Counted from the stretch's first letter, positions 1-8,554 are shown. The stretch is DNA of 64,000 bases from Suilimivivens sp009774465 (GCA_947382645.1 CANDAE010000014.1:35436-99435); one strand, 5' to 3'. A program made the numbers and translations. The notes: generated by a model not told the origin, from the sequence alone.

Positions 1-57
1 AAAGTAGAAAACTATCTGACAGGAGAACAGATTAAAAATATTCCTGTTGCCATATAG
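1..57 (+). CDS. thyA: Thymidylate synthase, last 18 residues (partial)
   Basis: The window opens inside a reading frame that ends at a TAG 20 bases before folA. Its last residues read IKNIPVAI, close to the IKAPVAI tail of bacterial ThyA, where the C-terminal residues close over the active site. ThyA makes dTMP and consumes methylene-tetrahydrofolate, so a folA gene immediately downstream is the classic partner. Only 18 residues are visible, so the call rests on the tail and the neighbour. Confidence 0.6.
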   Translation, partial: KVENYLTGEQIKNIPVAI

Positions 58-77
58 ACAGAAAGGATAAAAGGCAG

Positions 78-575
78 ATGAATTTAATTGTTGCAGTAGA
101 TGAAAACTGGGGCATCGGAAACAAAAATGATCTTTTAATCAGAATTCCGGCTGATCAGAAAATGTTCCGTCAGGAGACCACCGGAAAGGTAGTGGTGTTG
201 GGAAGAAAAACCCTGGAAACCTTTCCTCAGGGGCTTCCCCTTAAAAACCGGACCAATATTATTTTATCAACAAATCCATCTTATCAGGTGAAGGATGCAG
301 TGGTAGTCCACAGCGTGGAGGAGCTGCTTAAGGAATTGGAAAAATATAATACGGAAGATATTTATATTATAGGAGGAGAAAGCATTTACAGACAAATGCT
401 TCCCTACTGTGACGTAGCCCATGTGACAAAAATTGATTATGGCTACACTGCAGATGCATATTTCCCGGATCTTGATAAGATGCCTGAATGGGAGATTACA
501 GCAGATTCTGAGGAGCAGACCTACTTTGACATTACCTATCACTTTTTAAAGTATGAACGCACCGTAACAGTTTAG
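78..575 (+). CDS. folA: Dihydrofolate reductase
   Basis: A 165-residue cytosolic enzyme that reduces dihydrofolate to tetrahydrofolate with NADPH, regenerating the cofactor spent by ThyA. The N-terminal VAVDENWGIG loop, the IPADQKMFR segment with the catalytic Asp near residue 26, the GRKTLETFP nucleotide-binding stretch and the late IIGGESIY motif are all present in family order. The length is normal for a chromosomal DHFR. It follows the thyA end by 20 bases with an AAGG ribosome site, so the two are probably one transcript. No features of a plasmid trimethoprim-resistance variant were noted. Confidence 0.95.
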   Translation: MNLIVAVDENWGIGNKNDLLIRIPADQKMFRQETTGKVVVLGRKTLETFPQGLPLKNRTNIILSTNPSYQVKDAVVVHSVEELLKELEKYNTEDIYIIGGESIYRQMLPYCDVAHVTKIDYGYTADAYFPDLDKMPEWEITADSEEQTYFDITYHFLKYERTVTV

Positions 576-639
576 CCAAGGACGCTGCATTTGCTGCAAG
601 GTCTGTGAGAACGCATAAAGGCAGGAGCAAACGCGTCTA

Positions 640-667
640 TTGACTTTTCACATAAAAAGTATAATAA
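640..667 (+). promoter_or_regulatory. Probable sigma-A promoter for ilvE
   Basis: A TTGACT -35 at 640-645 is followed by an AT-rich TATAATAATAA stretch. The best -10 could be TATAAT at 660-665 (14-base spacer) or TAATAA at 662-667 (16-base spacer), so the exact element is uncertain. It lies about 30 bases before ilvE and 65 bases after folA. Confidence 0.45.
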
Positions 668-700
668 TAAAAAACAAAAGTTTGTAAGGAGCACAAAGGG

Positions 701-1726
701 ATGGAGAAGAAAAATATTGACTGGTCAAATCTTGGATTTGATTACGTAAAGACAGACTACAGATTTGTAGCTGACTATAAGAATGGCGCATGGGAAGAAG
801 GCGCTTTAACAGAAGATGCAAATGTGGTAATCAATGAATGTGCCGGTGTTCTGCAGTATGCACAGACAATTTTTGAGGGAATGAAGGCTTATACTACAGC
901 AGATGGCCGAACAGTTACGTTCCGTCCTGATTTAAACGCAGAGAGAATGGAACAAAGTGCGGCAAGACTGGAAATGCCGGTTTTTCCTAAGGAAAAATTT
1001 GTAGAAGCAGTGCTTAAAACCATCAAGGCAAATGAAGCCTATGTGCCTCCTTATGGAAGTGGTGCAACTTTATATGTGCGCCCTTATATGTTTGGAAGTA
1101 ATCCTGTGATTGGCGTTAAGCCGGCAGATGAATATCAATTCAGAGTGTTTACCACTCCGGTAGGGCCTTATTTTAAAGGTGGAGTTAAACCATTGACTAT
1201 CAGAGTCAGTGATTTTGACAGGGCAGCTCCCAATGGCACAGGACATATTAAAGCAGGACTGAATTATGCAATGAGTCTTCATGCAATTGTGGATGCTCAT
1301 AAGCAGGGGTATGATGAAAATATGTATTTGGATGCAGCTACCAGAACAAAGGTGGAAGAGACAGGAGGCGCTAATTTCCTGTTTGTCACAAAAGAGGGAA
1401 AGGTAGTGACGCCTAAGTCGGGCAGTATTCTTCCTTCTATTACAAGGCGTTCTCTGGTACAGGTTGCAAGGGAATATCTGGGACTGGAAGCTGAGGAGAG
1501 AGAAATTTATCTGGAGGAATTGAATGATTTTGCCGAGTGCGGCTTATGCGGTACAGCGGCGGTAATTTCTCCGGTAGGGAAAATCGTGGATCATGGCAAA
1601 GAAATCTGCTTTTCCAGCGGCATGACAGAAATGGGGCCTGTTACCAGGAAATTATATGAAACGCTTACAGGCATCCAGATGGGAACCATCAAGGCACCGG
1701 AAGGATGGGTTGTGGAAGCAGGCTGA
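701..1726 (+). CDS. ilvE: Branched-chain amino acid aminotransferase
   Basis: A 341-residue PLP enzyme of fold type IV that interconverts Leu, Ile and Val with their 2-oxo acids. The EGMKAY segment, the RPY and GPYFKGG regions and the GHIKAGLNYA motif with the PLP-binding Lys near residue 185 fit the eukaryote-like BCAT group, which is longer than the 300-residue E. coli type. The late CGTAAVISPVG stretch binds cofactor phosphate. An AAGGAG site precedes the ATG. It appears to be a single-gene unit: it has its own promoter and hairpins follow it. Confidence 0.95.
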   Translation: MEKKNIDWSNLGFDYVKTDYRFVADYKNGAWEEGALTEDANVVINECAGVLQYAQTIFEGMKAYTTADGRTVTFRPDLNAERMEQSAARLEMPVFPKEKFVEAVLKTIKANEAYVPPYGSGATLYVRPYMFGSNPVIGVKPADEYQFRVFTTPVGPYFKGGVKPLTIRVSDFDRAAPNGTGHIKAGLNYAMSLHAIVDAHKQGYDENMYLDAATRTKVEETGGANFLFVTKEGKVVTPKSGSILPSITRRSLVQVAREYLGLEAEEREIYLEELNDFAECGLCGTAAVISPVGKIVDHGKEICFSSGMTEMGPVTRKLYETLTGIQMGTIKAPEGWVVEAG

Positions 1727-1790
1727 TCGTGAAAGCGCAGATAAGAAAGATTGCTGCTTTATGCGGCTGAACATCTTTATGTGAAACAAT

Positions 1791-1853
1791 GGATGTTGTG
1801 CGCTGCAGCATCCTTATATAAAGGCATTCAAGCCTGTTGGTTTGAATGCCTTT
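1791..1853 (+). terminator. Two stacked hairpins between ilvE and larB
   Basis: GGATGTTG at 1791-1798 can pair with CAGCATCC at 1806-1813. A perfect 12-bp inverted repeat follows: AAAGGCATTCAA at 1820-1831 and TTGAATGCCTTT at 1842-1853. The 3' arm ends in TTT but no long U-run follows, so this is either a weak terminator for ilvE or a structured leader for larB. Confidence 0.4.
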
Positions 1854-1894
1854 AAAGCAATAAAAAAGAAAAATATTTTTATGGAGGAATTTGA

Positions 1895-2668
1895 GTGGAA
1901 GCAAGAGAGGTATTAGAGCAGGTAAAAGCAGGTATCATTTCGATAGAAGAGGCGGAAAAATATTTTAAAAAGCAGCCCTTTGAGGAGCTTGGATATGCCA
2001 AGCTGGATACCCACAGGCAGATGCGTTCCGGATTTCCGGAGGTGGTATTCTGCAGTGGAAAACCGGATCAATATCTTGTAAGTATTTTTAAGAGACTGTA
2101 TGAGGAAAATGGTGAAGTGCTTGGAACCAGAGCACAGGTTGCTCAATATGAGCTGGTAAAAGAAGTGCTGCCTCAGGTATCTTTTGATGAAGTATCCCAT
2201 ATTCTTAAGGTGGAAAAGGAAGGGAAGATACGTCAGGGGAAAATAACAGTCTGTACAGCAGGCACGGCAGATATTCCGGTGGCGGAAGAAGCTGCTCAGA
2301 CAGCGGAGTACTTTGGTTCTAACGTTGAAAGAATTTATGATGTGGGAGTCAGCGGACTTCACAGGCTTTTGTCCAAGCTGGATGAAATACAGGAAGCCAA
2401 CTGTGTGATTGCAGTTGCCGGAATGGAGGGCGCCCTGGCAAGTGTAATCGGAGGGCTTGTCAGCAGGCCGGTTATTGCAGTCCCCACTTCCGTAGGCTAC
2501 GGGGCAAGTTTAAACGGTCTTTCGGCGCTTCTTACCATGATTAATTCCTGTGCAAATGGGATTGCTGTGGTCAATATTGACAATGGTTATGGCGCCGGTT
2601 ATATTGCGACGCAGATTAACAGACTTGGATATTTGGAGAGGATAAAATGGGACAGACACTATATTTAG
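1895..2668 (+). CDS. larB: LarB, pyridinium-3,5-biscarboxylic acid mononucleotide synthase
   Basis: A 257-residue enzyme that carboxylates nicotinic acid adenine dinucleotide and releases AMP. This is the first step in making the nickel-pincer nucleotide of lactate racemase. The N-terminal third has the LarB-specific THRQMRSGFPEVVFC segment. The C-terminal part is the AIR-carboxylase-like domain, with the TAGTADIPVAEEA and GMEGALASVIGG motifs and a Cys in NSCANG, a position where LarB has a conserved catalytic Cys. The start is GTG with GGAGG seven bases upstream. It overlaps larC by 22 bases. Confidence 0.93.
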   Translation: MEAREVLEQVKAGIISIEEAEKYFKKQPFEELGYAKLDTHRQMRSGFPEVVFCSGKPDQYLVSIFKRLYEENGEVLGTRAQVAQYELVKEVLPQVSFDEVSHILKVEKEGKIRQGKITVCTAGTADIPVAEEAAQTAEYFGSNVERIYDVGVSGLHRLLSKLDEIQEANCVIAVAGMEGALASVIGGLVSRPVIAVPTSVGYGASLNGLSALLTMINSCANGIAVVNIDNGYGAGYIATQINRLGYLERIKWDRHYI

Positions 2669-4011
2669 AATGCAGCAGTGGAATCAGCGGTGATATGACA
2701 GTAGCTGCATTATTGGACCTGGGAGCAGATGAAAAGGTACTGAGAAAGGCATTGGAAAGCCTTCCGGTACAGGGATTTGGAATAGAGATCAGCAGAGTAA
2801 AGAAATCGGGACTGGACACCTGTGATTTTAATGTAAAACTGGACAGACAACATGAAAATCATGACCATGACATGGAATATCTGCATGGGCATCATCATGG
2901 AAACGAAGCAGATGAGCATGACCATCATCATGGAGACGAAGCACATGAGCATGGACATCATCACAAAGAGGCGGCGCACGTACATGGGCATCATCATCAC
3001 AAAGACGAGGAACATGAGCATCATGCGCCACATGAGCACAGAGGACTTCCGGAAATTGAAACAATAATCAGAAAGGCCGGAATCAGCGACCACGCCAAGA
3101 CAACAGCCTGCCGCATTTTTCAGATTTTGGCAGAGGCAGAGGCCAAAGCACATGGAACTTCTGTGGAGCAGGTGCATTTTCATGAGGTGGGAGCAGTGGA
3201 TTCTATTGTAGACATTGTCGCAGTTTCAGTATGTCTGGATAATCTGGATGTGGATCATGTGATTGTTCCCGGCATATGCGAAGGGAGTGGAACAGTAAGA
3301 TGTCAGCATGGCATTCTGCCAATACCGGTTCCGGCAGTGGCTAACATTATGGAGACTTATCAACTGCCTGTCAGGATGACGCAGGTGGAGGGAGAATTAG
3401 TGACGCCTACGGGAGCAGCAATTGTCGCTGCCATAAAGACCGGACAGGCGCTTCCGGAACAGTTTACCATTAAAAAGACTGGAATGGGTGCAGGAAAGCG
3501 CAGCTATGAACGTCCCAGTATTCTTCGGGCAATGCTGATAGAAAAAGAGGAAGATGAAAAGAGTACAGCACAGGGGGGAAAAGATACAATTTATAAGCTG
3601 GAAACTAATATAGACGACTGTACCGGAGAAATGCTGGGGTATGTTATGGACCGGCTTATGGAAGCAGGTGCGAGAGATGTTCATTTCCTTCCTGTTTATA
3701 TGAAGAAAAACAGACCGGCCTATGAATTGGCAGTGATCTGTGATGAATGCAGGCTCAGGGAGCTGGAACAGATTATTTTTGAGGAGACAACTACCATAGG
3801 GATACGCCGGGCAAAGATGGATCGCACTGTTTTGCAGAGGGAAGATGCCAGTGTGATGTTGAAAGAAGGAGAGCTTAAAGTGAAAAAATGTACGCTTCCT
3901 GATGGAAAGGTGCGTTTTTACCCTGAATATGACAGCGCTGCCTCAATTGCAAAAAAGGCGGGAGTTTCCCTGGGACAGATTATAGAGGAATGCAGGCATA
4001 TCTGCGAATAA
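2647..4011 (+). CDS. larC: LarC, nickel insertion protein of the nickel-pincer cofactor
   Basis: A 454-residue CTP-dependent cyclometallase that inserts nickel into the sulfurated pyridinium mononucleotide. The N-terminal YLECSSGISGDM motif and the later VHFHEVGAVDSIVDI and NIDDCTGEMLGYVMDRL segments are family signatures. A segment at about residues 69-131 is packed with His, Asp and Glu (repeated HDHHHG-like units) and probably buffers nickel. In Lactiplantibacillus plantarum LarC is made by a ribosomal frameshift from two frames; here it is one uninterrupted frame. It overlaps larB, which suggests translational coupling. Confidence 0.93.
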   Translation: MGQTLYLECSSGISGDMTVAALLDLGADEKVLRKALESLPVQGFGIEISRVKKSGLDTCDFNVKLDRQHENHDHDMEYLHGHHHGNEADEHDHHHGDEAHEHGHHHKEAAHVHGHHHHKDEEHEHHAPHEHRGLPEIETIIRKAGISDHAKTTACRIFQILAEAEAKAHGTSVEQVHFHEVGAVDSIVDIVAVSVCLDNLDVDHVIVPGICEGSGTVRCQHGILPIPVPAVANIMETYQLPVRMTQVEGELVTPTGAAIVAAIKTGQALPEQFTIKKTGMGAGKRSYERPSILRAMLIEKEEDEKSTAQGGKDTIYKLETNIDDCTGEMLGYVMDRLMEAGARDVHFLPVYMKKNRPAYELAVICDECRLRELEQIIFEETTTIGIRRAKMDRTVLQREDASVMLKEGELKVKKCTLPDGKVRFYPEYDSAASIAKKAGVSLGQIIEECRHICE

Positions 4012-4034
4012 TATTTTGACAAAATGAGGAATTT

Positions 4035-4856
4035 ATGTGTGATTATTCTTTAAAAAAAGAACGACTTCTATTAAAAATAAATGAATATGCCAGACAGAAT
4101 GTGATTGTTGCTTTTTCAGGAGGGGTGGATAGTACACTTTTGCTGAAAATCGCCTGTGAAATGGCGAAAAAGGAAGGAACAAAGGTTTATGCAGTTTCCA
4201 TGCAGACCAGGCTTCATCCAATGGGTGAAATAGACGAAGCAAAAAGAACATGCAGAGAGCTGGAAGTGGAGCATGTTGTGATTTCCATAGACGAGCTTAA
4301 GGAAGCAGGGATTATGAATAATCCTGTAAACCGCTGCTACCTGTGTAAAAAATTTCTTTTTAAGAGAATAAAGGATTTGGCAGCAGAGCTTGGAATCAGC
4401 AGTATTTTAGAGGGAACAAACGAAGACGATCTTCATGTGTACCGTCCCGGAATCAAGGCGCTTAAGGAGCTTGGAATTAAAAGCCCTCTGGCGGAAGCTG
4501 GGATTACAAAAGAGGAAGTGAGGAAGCTGGCTTTAGAATATGGTTTGAAAGCTGCCTCAAAGCCATCAACTCCCTGTCTGGCAACAAGGTTTCCTTATGG
4601 AACGGAGCTTACCTGGGAAGATATGGAACGTGTGGAAAAGGGAGAAGCATATCTCAAAAGTTTTGGTTTACATAATGTAAGAATTCGGGCTTATGGAAAA
4701 ACTGCAAGGATAGAAGTGGACGAGTCAGCCTTTACTGAAATACTGGATCATAGACAGGATTTGATTGTCCGTCTAAAGGAGCTGGGATTTGTCTACATTA
4801 CATTGGATTTGGAAGGATTTCGTTCAGGAAGCATGGATGTGGGAATTGATGGTTAA
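4035..4856 (+). CDS. larE: LarE, sulfur insertion protein of the nickel-pincer cofactor
   Basis: A 273-residue ATP-dependent sulfur transferase of the PP-loop family that converts the cofactor carboxylates to thiocarboxylates. The PP-loop SGGVDST lies near residues 29-35. A CYLC motif (CxxC) near residue 99 and a third Cys in PCLATR near residue 176 are visible. The well-studied L. plantarum LarE sacrifices one Cys, while some LarE proteins use three Cys to hold a 4Fe-4S cluster; this sequence has the three-Cys pattern. The gene starts 23 bases after larC, so larB-larC-larE is one operon. Confidence 0.92.
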   Translation: MCDYSLKKERLLLKINEYARQNVIVAFSGGVDSTLLLKIACEMAKKEGTKVYAVSMQTRLHPMGEIDEAKRTCRELEVEHVVISIDELKEAGIMNNPVNRCYLCKKFLFKRIKDLAAELGISSILEGTNEDDLHVYRPGIKALKELGIKSPLAEAGITKEEVRKLALEYGLKAASKPSTPCLATRFPYGTELTWEDMERVEKGEAYLKSFGLHNVRIRAYGKTARIEVDESAFTEILDHRQDLIVRLKELGFVYITLDLEGFRSGSMDVGIDG

Positions 4857-4912
4857 AATGTAAGAATACCATGATATAAATTTAACTTATATTACGTATA
4901 ATAAATATTGAT

Positions 4913-4941
4913 TTTACTTATGATTCCTGCTGAGGTATAAT
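4913..4941 (+). promoter_or_regulatory. Probable sigma-A promoter upstream of purA
   Basis: TTTACT at 4913-4918 and a consensus TATAAT at 4936-4941 are separated by 17 bases. Transcription would start near 4948 and give a leader of about 115 bases before purA. Confidence 0.55.
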
Positions 4942-4963
4942 CGTAAAGTAAGAGACTGATAAT

Positions 4964-4990
4964 AAAAGCAGGTTTTTACAACCTGCTTTT
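4964..4990 (+). terminator. Hairpin in the purA leader, terminator or attenuator
   Basis: AAAAGCAGG (4964-4972) and CCTGCTTTT (4982-4990) form a 9-bp stem whose 3' arm ends in four T. It could end read-through from larE. If the promoter at 4913-4941 is used, it instead lies in the purA leader, where it could attenuate. Two near-copies of AACATAAGGATG follow at about 4995 and 5034. Confidence 0.5.
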
Positions 4991-5061
4991 ACTAACATAA
5001 GAATGGCTGGCGGAGCCAGACATTTGTTGTTTAACATAAGGATGCAGGAGGAAAATTTAAA

Positions 5062-6354
5062 ATGGTCAAAGCGGTAGTTGGAGCTAATTGGGGTGACGAG
5101 GGAAAAGGCAAAATAACGGATATGCTGGCACAGCAGGCGGATATTATTATCCGTTTTCAGGGAGGTGCCAATGCAGGTCATACGATTGTAAACAAATACG
5201 GAAAATTTGCATTGCATACACTTCCTTCTGGTGTGTTTTATAATCATACCACAAGTATTATCGGGAATGGAGTGGCATTAAATATTCCACTGCTTTTTAA
5301 GGAAATTAAATCTATTACGGATAGAAATGTGCCAATGCCCAAAATTCTGGTATCGGACAGAGCACAGATGGTAATGCCCTATCATATTTTGCTTGATCAG
5401 TATGAAGAAGAAAGACTTGGCGGCAAATCTTTTGGTTCCACCAAATCGGGGATTGCACCTTTTTACTCGGATAAATATGCGAAAATCGGTTTTCAGGTGA
5501 GTGAGCTTTTTGATGAAGAAGTGTTAAAGGACAAGGTGGAGCGGGTTTGTGAGCAGAAGAACATTTTGTTCCAGCATATGTATCATAAGCCTTTAATTGA
5601 TCCGGAGGAACTGCTTGAAACACTGCATGAATATAAAAAAATGGTGGAGCCTTATGTTTGCAATGTGTCTCTGTATCTGGATCGGGCGCTCAAAGAAGGG
5701 AAAACCATTTTGCTGGAAGGACAGCTTGGTACCTTAAAAGATCCGGATCATGGCATTTATCCTATGGTCACGTCTTCTTCCACACTGGCAGCTTATGGAG
5801 CCATTGGAGCAGGTATTCCTCCATATGAGATCAAAGAAGTGATTACCGTATGCAAAGCTTATTCTTCGGCAGTGGGGGCAGGAGCCTTTGTGTCTGAAAT
5901 TTTTGGAGACGAGGCAGATGAATTAAGACGCCGGGGCGGAGACGGAGGAGAGTTTGGCGCAACAACCGGACGTCCCAGACGTATGGGATGGTTTGACTGT
6001 GTGGCTTCCAAATACGGATGCAGGCTGCAGGGCACAACAGATGTTGCATTTACTGTGCTGGATGTTTTGGGATATCTGGATGAAATTCCTGTTTGCGTGG
6101 GATACGAAATTGATGGGGAAGTGACGACCGATTTTCCTGTTACCTGTAAACTGGAAAAGGCAAAACCGGTACTGAAAAATATGCCCGGATGGAAATGCGA
6201 TATCAGAGGAATCAAAACTTATGAAGAGCTGCCGGAAAACTGCAAAAAATATGTGGAATTTATTGAGGAACAGATTGGCTATCCGATCACAATGGTTTCC
6301 AACGGGCCGGGAAGAGAGGATATTATTTACAGAAAAAGTTCAATTCGTTTATAG
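5062..6354 (+). CDS. purA: Adenylosuccinate synthetase
   Basis: A 430-residue GTP-dependent enzyme that joins IMP and aspartate, the first committed step to AMP. The N-terminal GANWGDEGKGK loop with the catalytic Asp, GGANAGHTIV with the catalytic His near residue 41, and the late TTGRPRRMGWFD region for IMP and aspartate are intact. A GCAGGAGG site precedes the ATG. The gene has its own promoter and leader and is followed 32 bases later by queH, so the two may be cotranscribed. Confidence 0.97.
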   Translation: MVKAVVGANWGDEGKGKITDMLAQQADIIIRFQGGANAGHTIVNKYGKFALHTLPSGVFYNHTTSIIGNGVALNIPLLFKEIKSITDRNVPMPKILVSDRAQMVMPYHILLDQYEEERLGGKSFGSTKSGIAPFYSDKYAKIGFQVSELFDEEVLKDKVERVCEQKNILFQHMYHKPLIDPEELLETLHEYKKMVEPYVCNVSLYLDRALKEGKTILLEGQLGTLKDPDHGIYPMVTSSSTLAAYGAIGAGIPPYEIKEVITVCKAYSSAVGAGAFVSEIFGDEADELRRRGGDGGEFGATTGRPRRMGWFDCVASKYGCRLQGTTDVAFTVLDVLGYLDEIPVCVGYEIDGEVTTDFPVTCKLEKAKPVLKNMPGWKCDIRGIKTYEELPENCKKYVEFIEEQIGYPITMVSNGPGREDIIYRKSSIRL

Positions 6355-6386
6355 AAAATATAGTGAATGTTAGTGAGTATAGATGC

Positions 6387-7013
6387 ATGAACAGAAATTA
6401 TGCAAAGGAACTGGATAAAATTCTGGAAAATCAGGAAAACAAGGGAAAAAAATTATTTCTGCATAGCTGCTGCGCACCCTGCAGCAGTTATGTACTGGAA
6501 TACCTATGTTCTTTTTTCCGTATTACGGTTTTTTATTATAATCCCAATATTACGGAGCAGGAGGAATACATAAAAAGGGCAGCCGAGCAGAAAAAGCTGA
6601 TTGCAGAGTTTAACAGGCAGATGGAGAGCGGTGAAAGAAAGGGCTATCCCATTGCGGTAGTGGAAGGGGATTACGATAAAGCACTGTTTTTTGAAAAGGT
6701 TAAAGGCCTGGAGCATTGCAGGGAAGGCGGAGAGAGATGCTTTCTTTGTTACGAAATGCGGCTTTTAGAGACAGCCCGCAGAGCAAAAGAGGAAGGGAGC
6801 GATTACTTTACCACCACCCTCACCATCAGTCCCTTAAAAAATGCAGTGAAATTAAATGAAATTGGAGAAAGAATAGCGGAGGAGTTTAAGATTCCCTTCC
6901 TTCCTTCTGACTTTAAGAAAAAAAACGGATACAAAAGATCCATTGAGCTGTCTAAAGAATATGATCTGTACAGACAGGATTATTGTGGATGTGTTTTTTC
7001 CCGCAGGCAGTGA
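6387..7013 (+). CDS. queH: Epoxyqueuosine reductase QueH
   Basis: A 208-residue iron-sulfur enzyme that reduces epoxyqueuosine to queuosine in tRNA, the last step of queuosine synthesis in organisms that lack QueG. It was formerly DUF208. Paired Cys motifs HSCCAPCSSY near the start, CFLCYEMRL in the middle and DYCGCVFS at the end provide the cluster and catalytic Cys. The ATG at 6387 is preferred over the upstream in-frame GTG at 6363 because family members begin at an RNY-like stretch just before the first Cys motif; neither start has a strong ribosome site. Confidence 0.9.
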   Translation: MNRNYAKELDKILENQENKGKKLFLHSCCAPCSSYVLEYLCSFFRITVFYYNPNITEQEEYIKRAAEQKKLIAEFNRQMESGERKGYPIAVVEGDYDKALFFEKVKGLEHCREGGERCFLCYEMRLLETARRAKEEGSDYFTTTLTISPLKNAVKLNEIGERIAEEFKIPFLPSDFKKKNGYKRSIELSKEYDLYRQDYCGCVFSRRQ

Positions 7014-7019
7014 GAACGA

Positions 7020-8150
7020 TTACAGGTATTTAGAAAGCATATCGTGTATGCAGGTTTTTACTTCTAATGCAATACTTCTTGCCCTGGATTCACGAATGCC
7101 GATATTGGCAGCAACAGCCAGCAGGTCGGGAAGATCAGGATTCGTGCCATTACCATTGACAGTAGTAGCATGTTCGCCGCCGAGGGAGTTACTATAGGTA
7201 AGGTCATAGGCAGGAGAAAGTATCCATTTTCTGTTTTTTTCATCGTACAGATAGGAAAAGTTTTTGGAGTGATCGTCCCGGTTATGAGCATATACATTAA
7301 AACACATTAGACGGTAAAGTTTTAAAACTTCAGAATAATCTTTTGTAAGCTCTAAAGTAAGCTTCATTAGAAGATTATAGTCTAAGTTGGGAATCCGATG
7401 AGATGTTTCCAATATGGCACTGACGGAAAGCATATGAATTTTCTGTTTGTTTTTTCCGGAAATGTTTTTTCGGTCAAAACGTTTTGTACCAAAATATCCC
7501 TCACATTTTCTTGAAGGAAAAAGTTTTGTTTCAGCCATTTCAATGCCGCACTTTCTGGCACATAAAGAATAGTCGTATTCCTGCTTTCCAATATTTGCTT
7601 TATCTCCATAGGAGGGGAATTTGATAATCCATTCTTCATTATTAATTGTAGTTAAAATTTTAGGTCTTGCACCTCCGGAGGAACCGCCTAATTGAAAGAG
7701 CTGATCCAGATTTTCTGAATATTCTGTTTGTAAAAGCAGCTTACATTCTTTAGCAATCTTATCAAGATCTATTACCGGAAATATGGAATCTGTCTGTACT
7801 TCCGGTTTATAGGAAAGTGCACCCATACCAGAAGCCCCTACAATTGCAAGTCGATTTAAATTTCCCACCTCCGAGGGAAGAATATGATTTTTCAGCATAA
7901 ACCGATCTACTAAGAAACGTCCCCAGCCATCAGGAAGACTGTCTGCAAATACACCAAACATGCCATCAAAAGGATCAATATTGGGAATAAATACCCTTTT
8001 TTCCAGAGGAAGAGAAAAAGGGCTGATTGCAAACCCGTTTTACAGCCAGTCATTATCATATTCAAAGGCGGCAAGCTTAATTTTATATAAAGCTAGGGTT
8101 CCTACCTTATTTTCATGGTAAAACACGTTTAATTTCTTAATTTTGTCCAT
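7020..8150 (-). pseudogene. hipA: HipA-type kinase toxin, interrupted by an in-frame TAA
   Basis: Read from ATG 8150, this is a 377-codon HipA frame overlapping the end of hipB by 14 bases. Codon 37 is TAA (8042-8040): the frame reads EYDNDWL, stop, NGFAISPF, and continues without any shift. The rest keeps the HipA kinase landmarks: SSGGARPKIL, HNRDDHSKNF with the catalytic Asp, and SPAYDLTYS for metal binding. HipA proteins phosphorylate glutamyl-tRNA synthetase or other targets. The stop removes the N-terminal barrel unless translation restarts at ATG 7961, so the toxin is probably inactive. A sequencing error is possible. Confidence 0.8.
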
Positions 8151-8424
8151 GTATAATTTCCTCTATGGATGACGGTGGAATATCTTCAAACAAGTGCTCT
8201 AATTCATGATTTAAATTCAATGCAAATGCAATTTTGATAAGAGAATGAAGCGATATTTCACCACTTTGCTCAAATCGTTTTATAGAGCCCAAACTTACGT
8301 CTGATAGACAGCTTAGAGCCTGTTGGGATATTTTTCGCTGCCTGCGTATGGTACGGATGCGTTGGGCAATTAATTTTTGAATTTCTAAAGGTGTTTTTGA
8401 TAAAAAAGAAAAATTTGTATTCAT
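8137..8424 (-). CDS. hipB: HipB-type helix-turn-helix antitoxin
   Basis: A 95-residue DNA-binding protein with a Cro/CI-type helix-turn-helix (IRTIRRQRKISQQALS, then SLGSIKRFEQ). It should neutralise HipA and repress the locus. ATG 8424 is preferred over an upstream in-frame TTG at 8460, because the latter would start inside the promoter and operator. Its stop codon lies 14 bases inside the original hipA start, the usual coupled arrangement. The antitoxin looks intact although its toxin partner carries a stop codon. Confidence 0.82.
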   Translation of the reverse strand: MNTNFSFLSKTPLEIQKLIAQRIRTIRRQRKISQQALSCLSDVSLGSIKRFEQSGEISLHSLIKIAFALNLNHELEHLFEDIPPSSIEEIIHGQN

Positions 8425-8481
8425 AGCTATTATATTATCCTGTTTTGCTGTAAAAATCAAGAAAAGTATAATATAATAGCT
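8425..8481 (-). promoter_or_regulatory. hipB operator: 14-bp perfect inverted repeat over the promoter
   Basis: AGCTATTATATTAT at 8425-8438 and its exact reverse complement ATAATATAATAGCT at 8468-8481 flank 29 bases. On the minus strand the inner region has TTGATT as a possible -35 and TAATAT/TATAAT as a -10 directly before the hipB ATG. Two inverted half-sites overlapping the promoter fit HipB autorepression. Confidence 0.6.
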
Positions 8482-8525
8482 GAAAATTTTTATATAAGCA
8501 GTATCGGGAGAAATAGATATGACGC

Positions 8526-8554
8526 TTGATAAAATGCTTTTGAAATGATAGGAT
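8526..8554 (+). promoter_or_regulatory. Possible argS promoter
   Basis: TTGATA at 8526-8531 and TAGGAT at 8549-8554 have a 17-base spacer. The predicted start, near 8561, lies about 40 bases before the chosen argS ATG. No T-box sequence was found in this leader. Confidence 0.4.

Noticed and set aside
2710..3183. Long open frames opposite and shifted from the larC histidine region.
   Set aside because: They are by-products of the CAT/ATG-rich repeat; composition is Met/His/Val only and the real larC frame carries family motifs.
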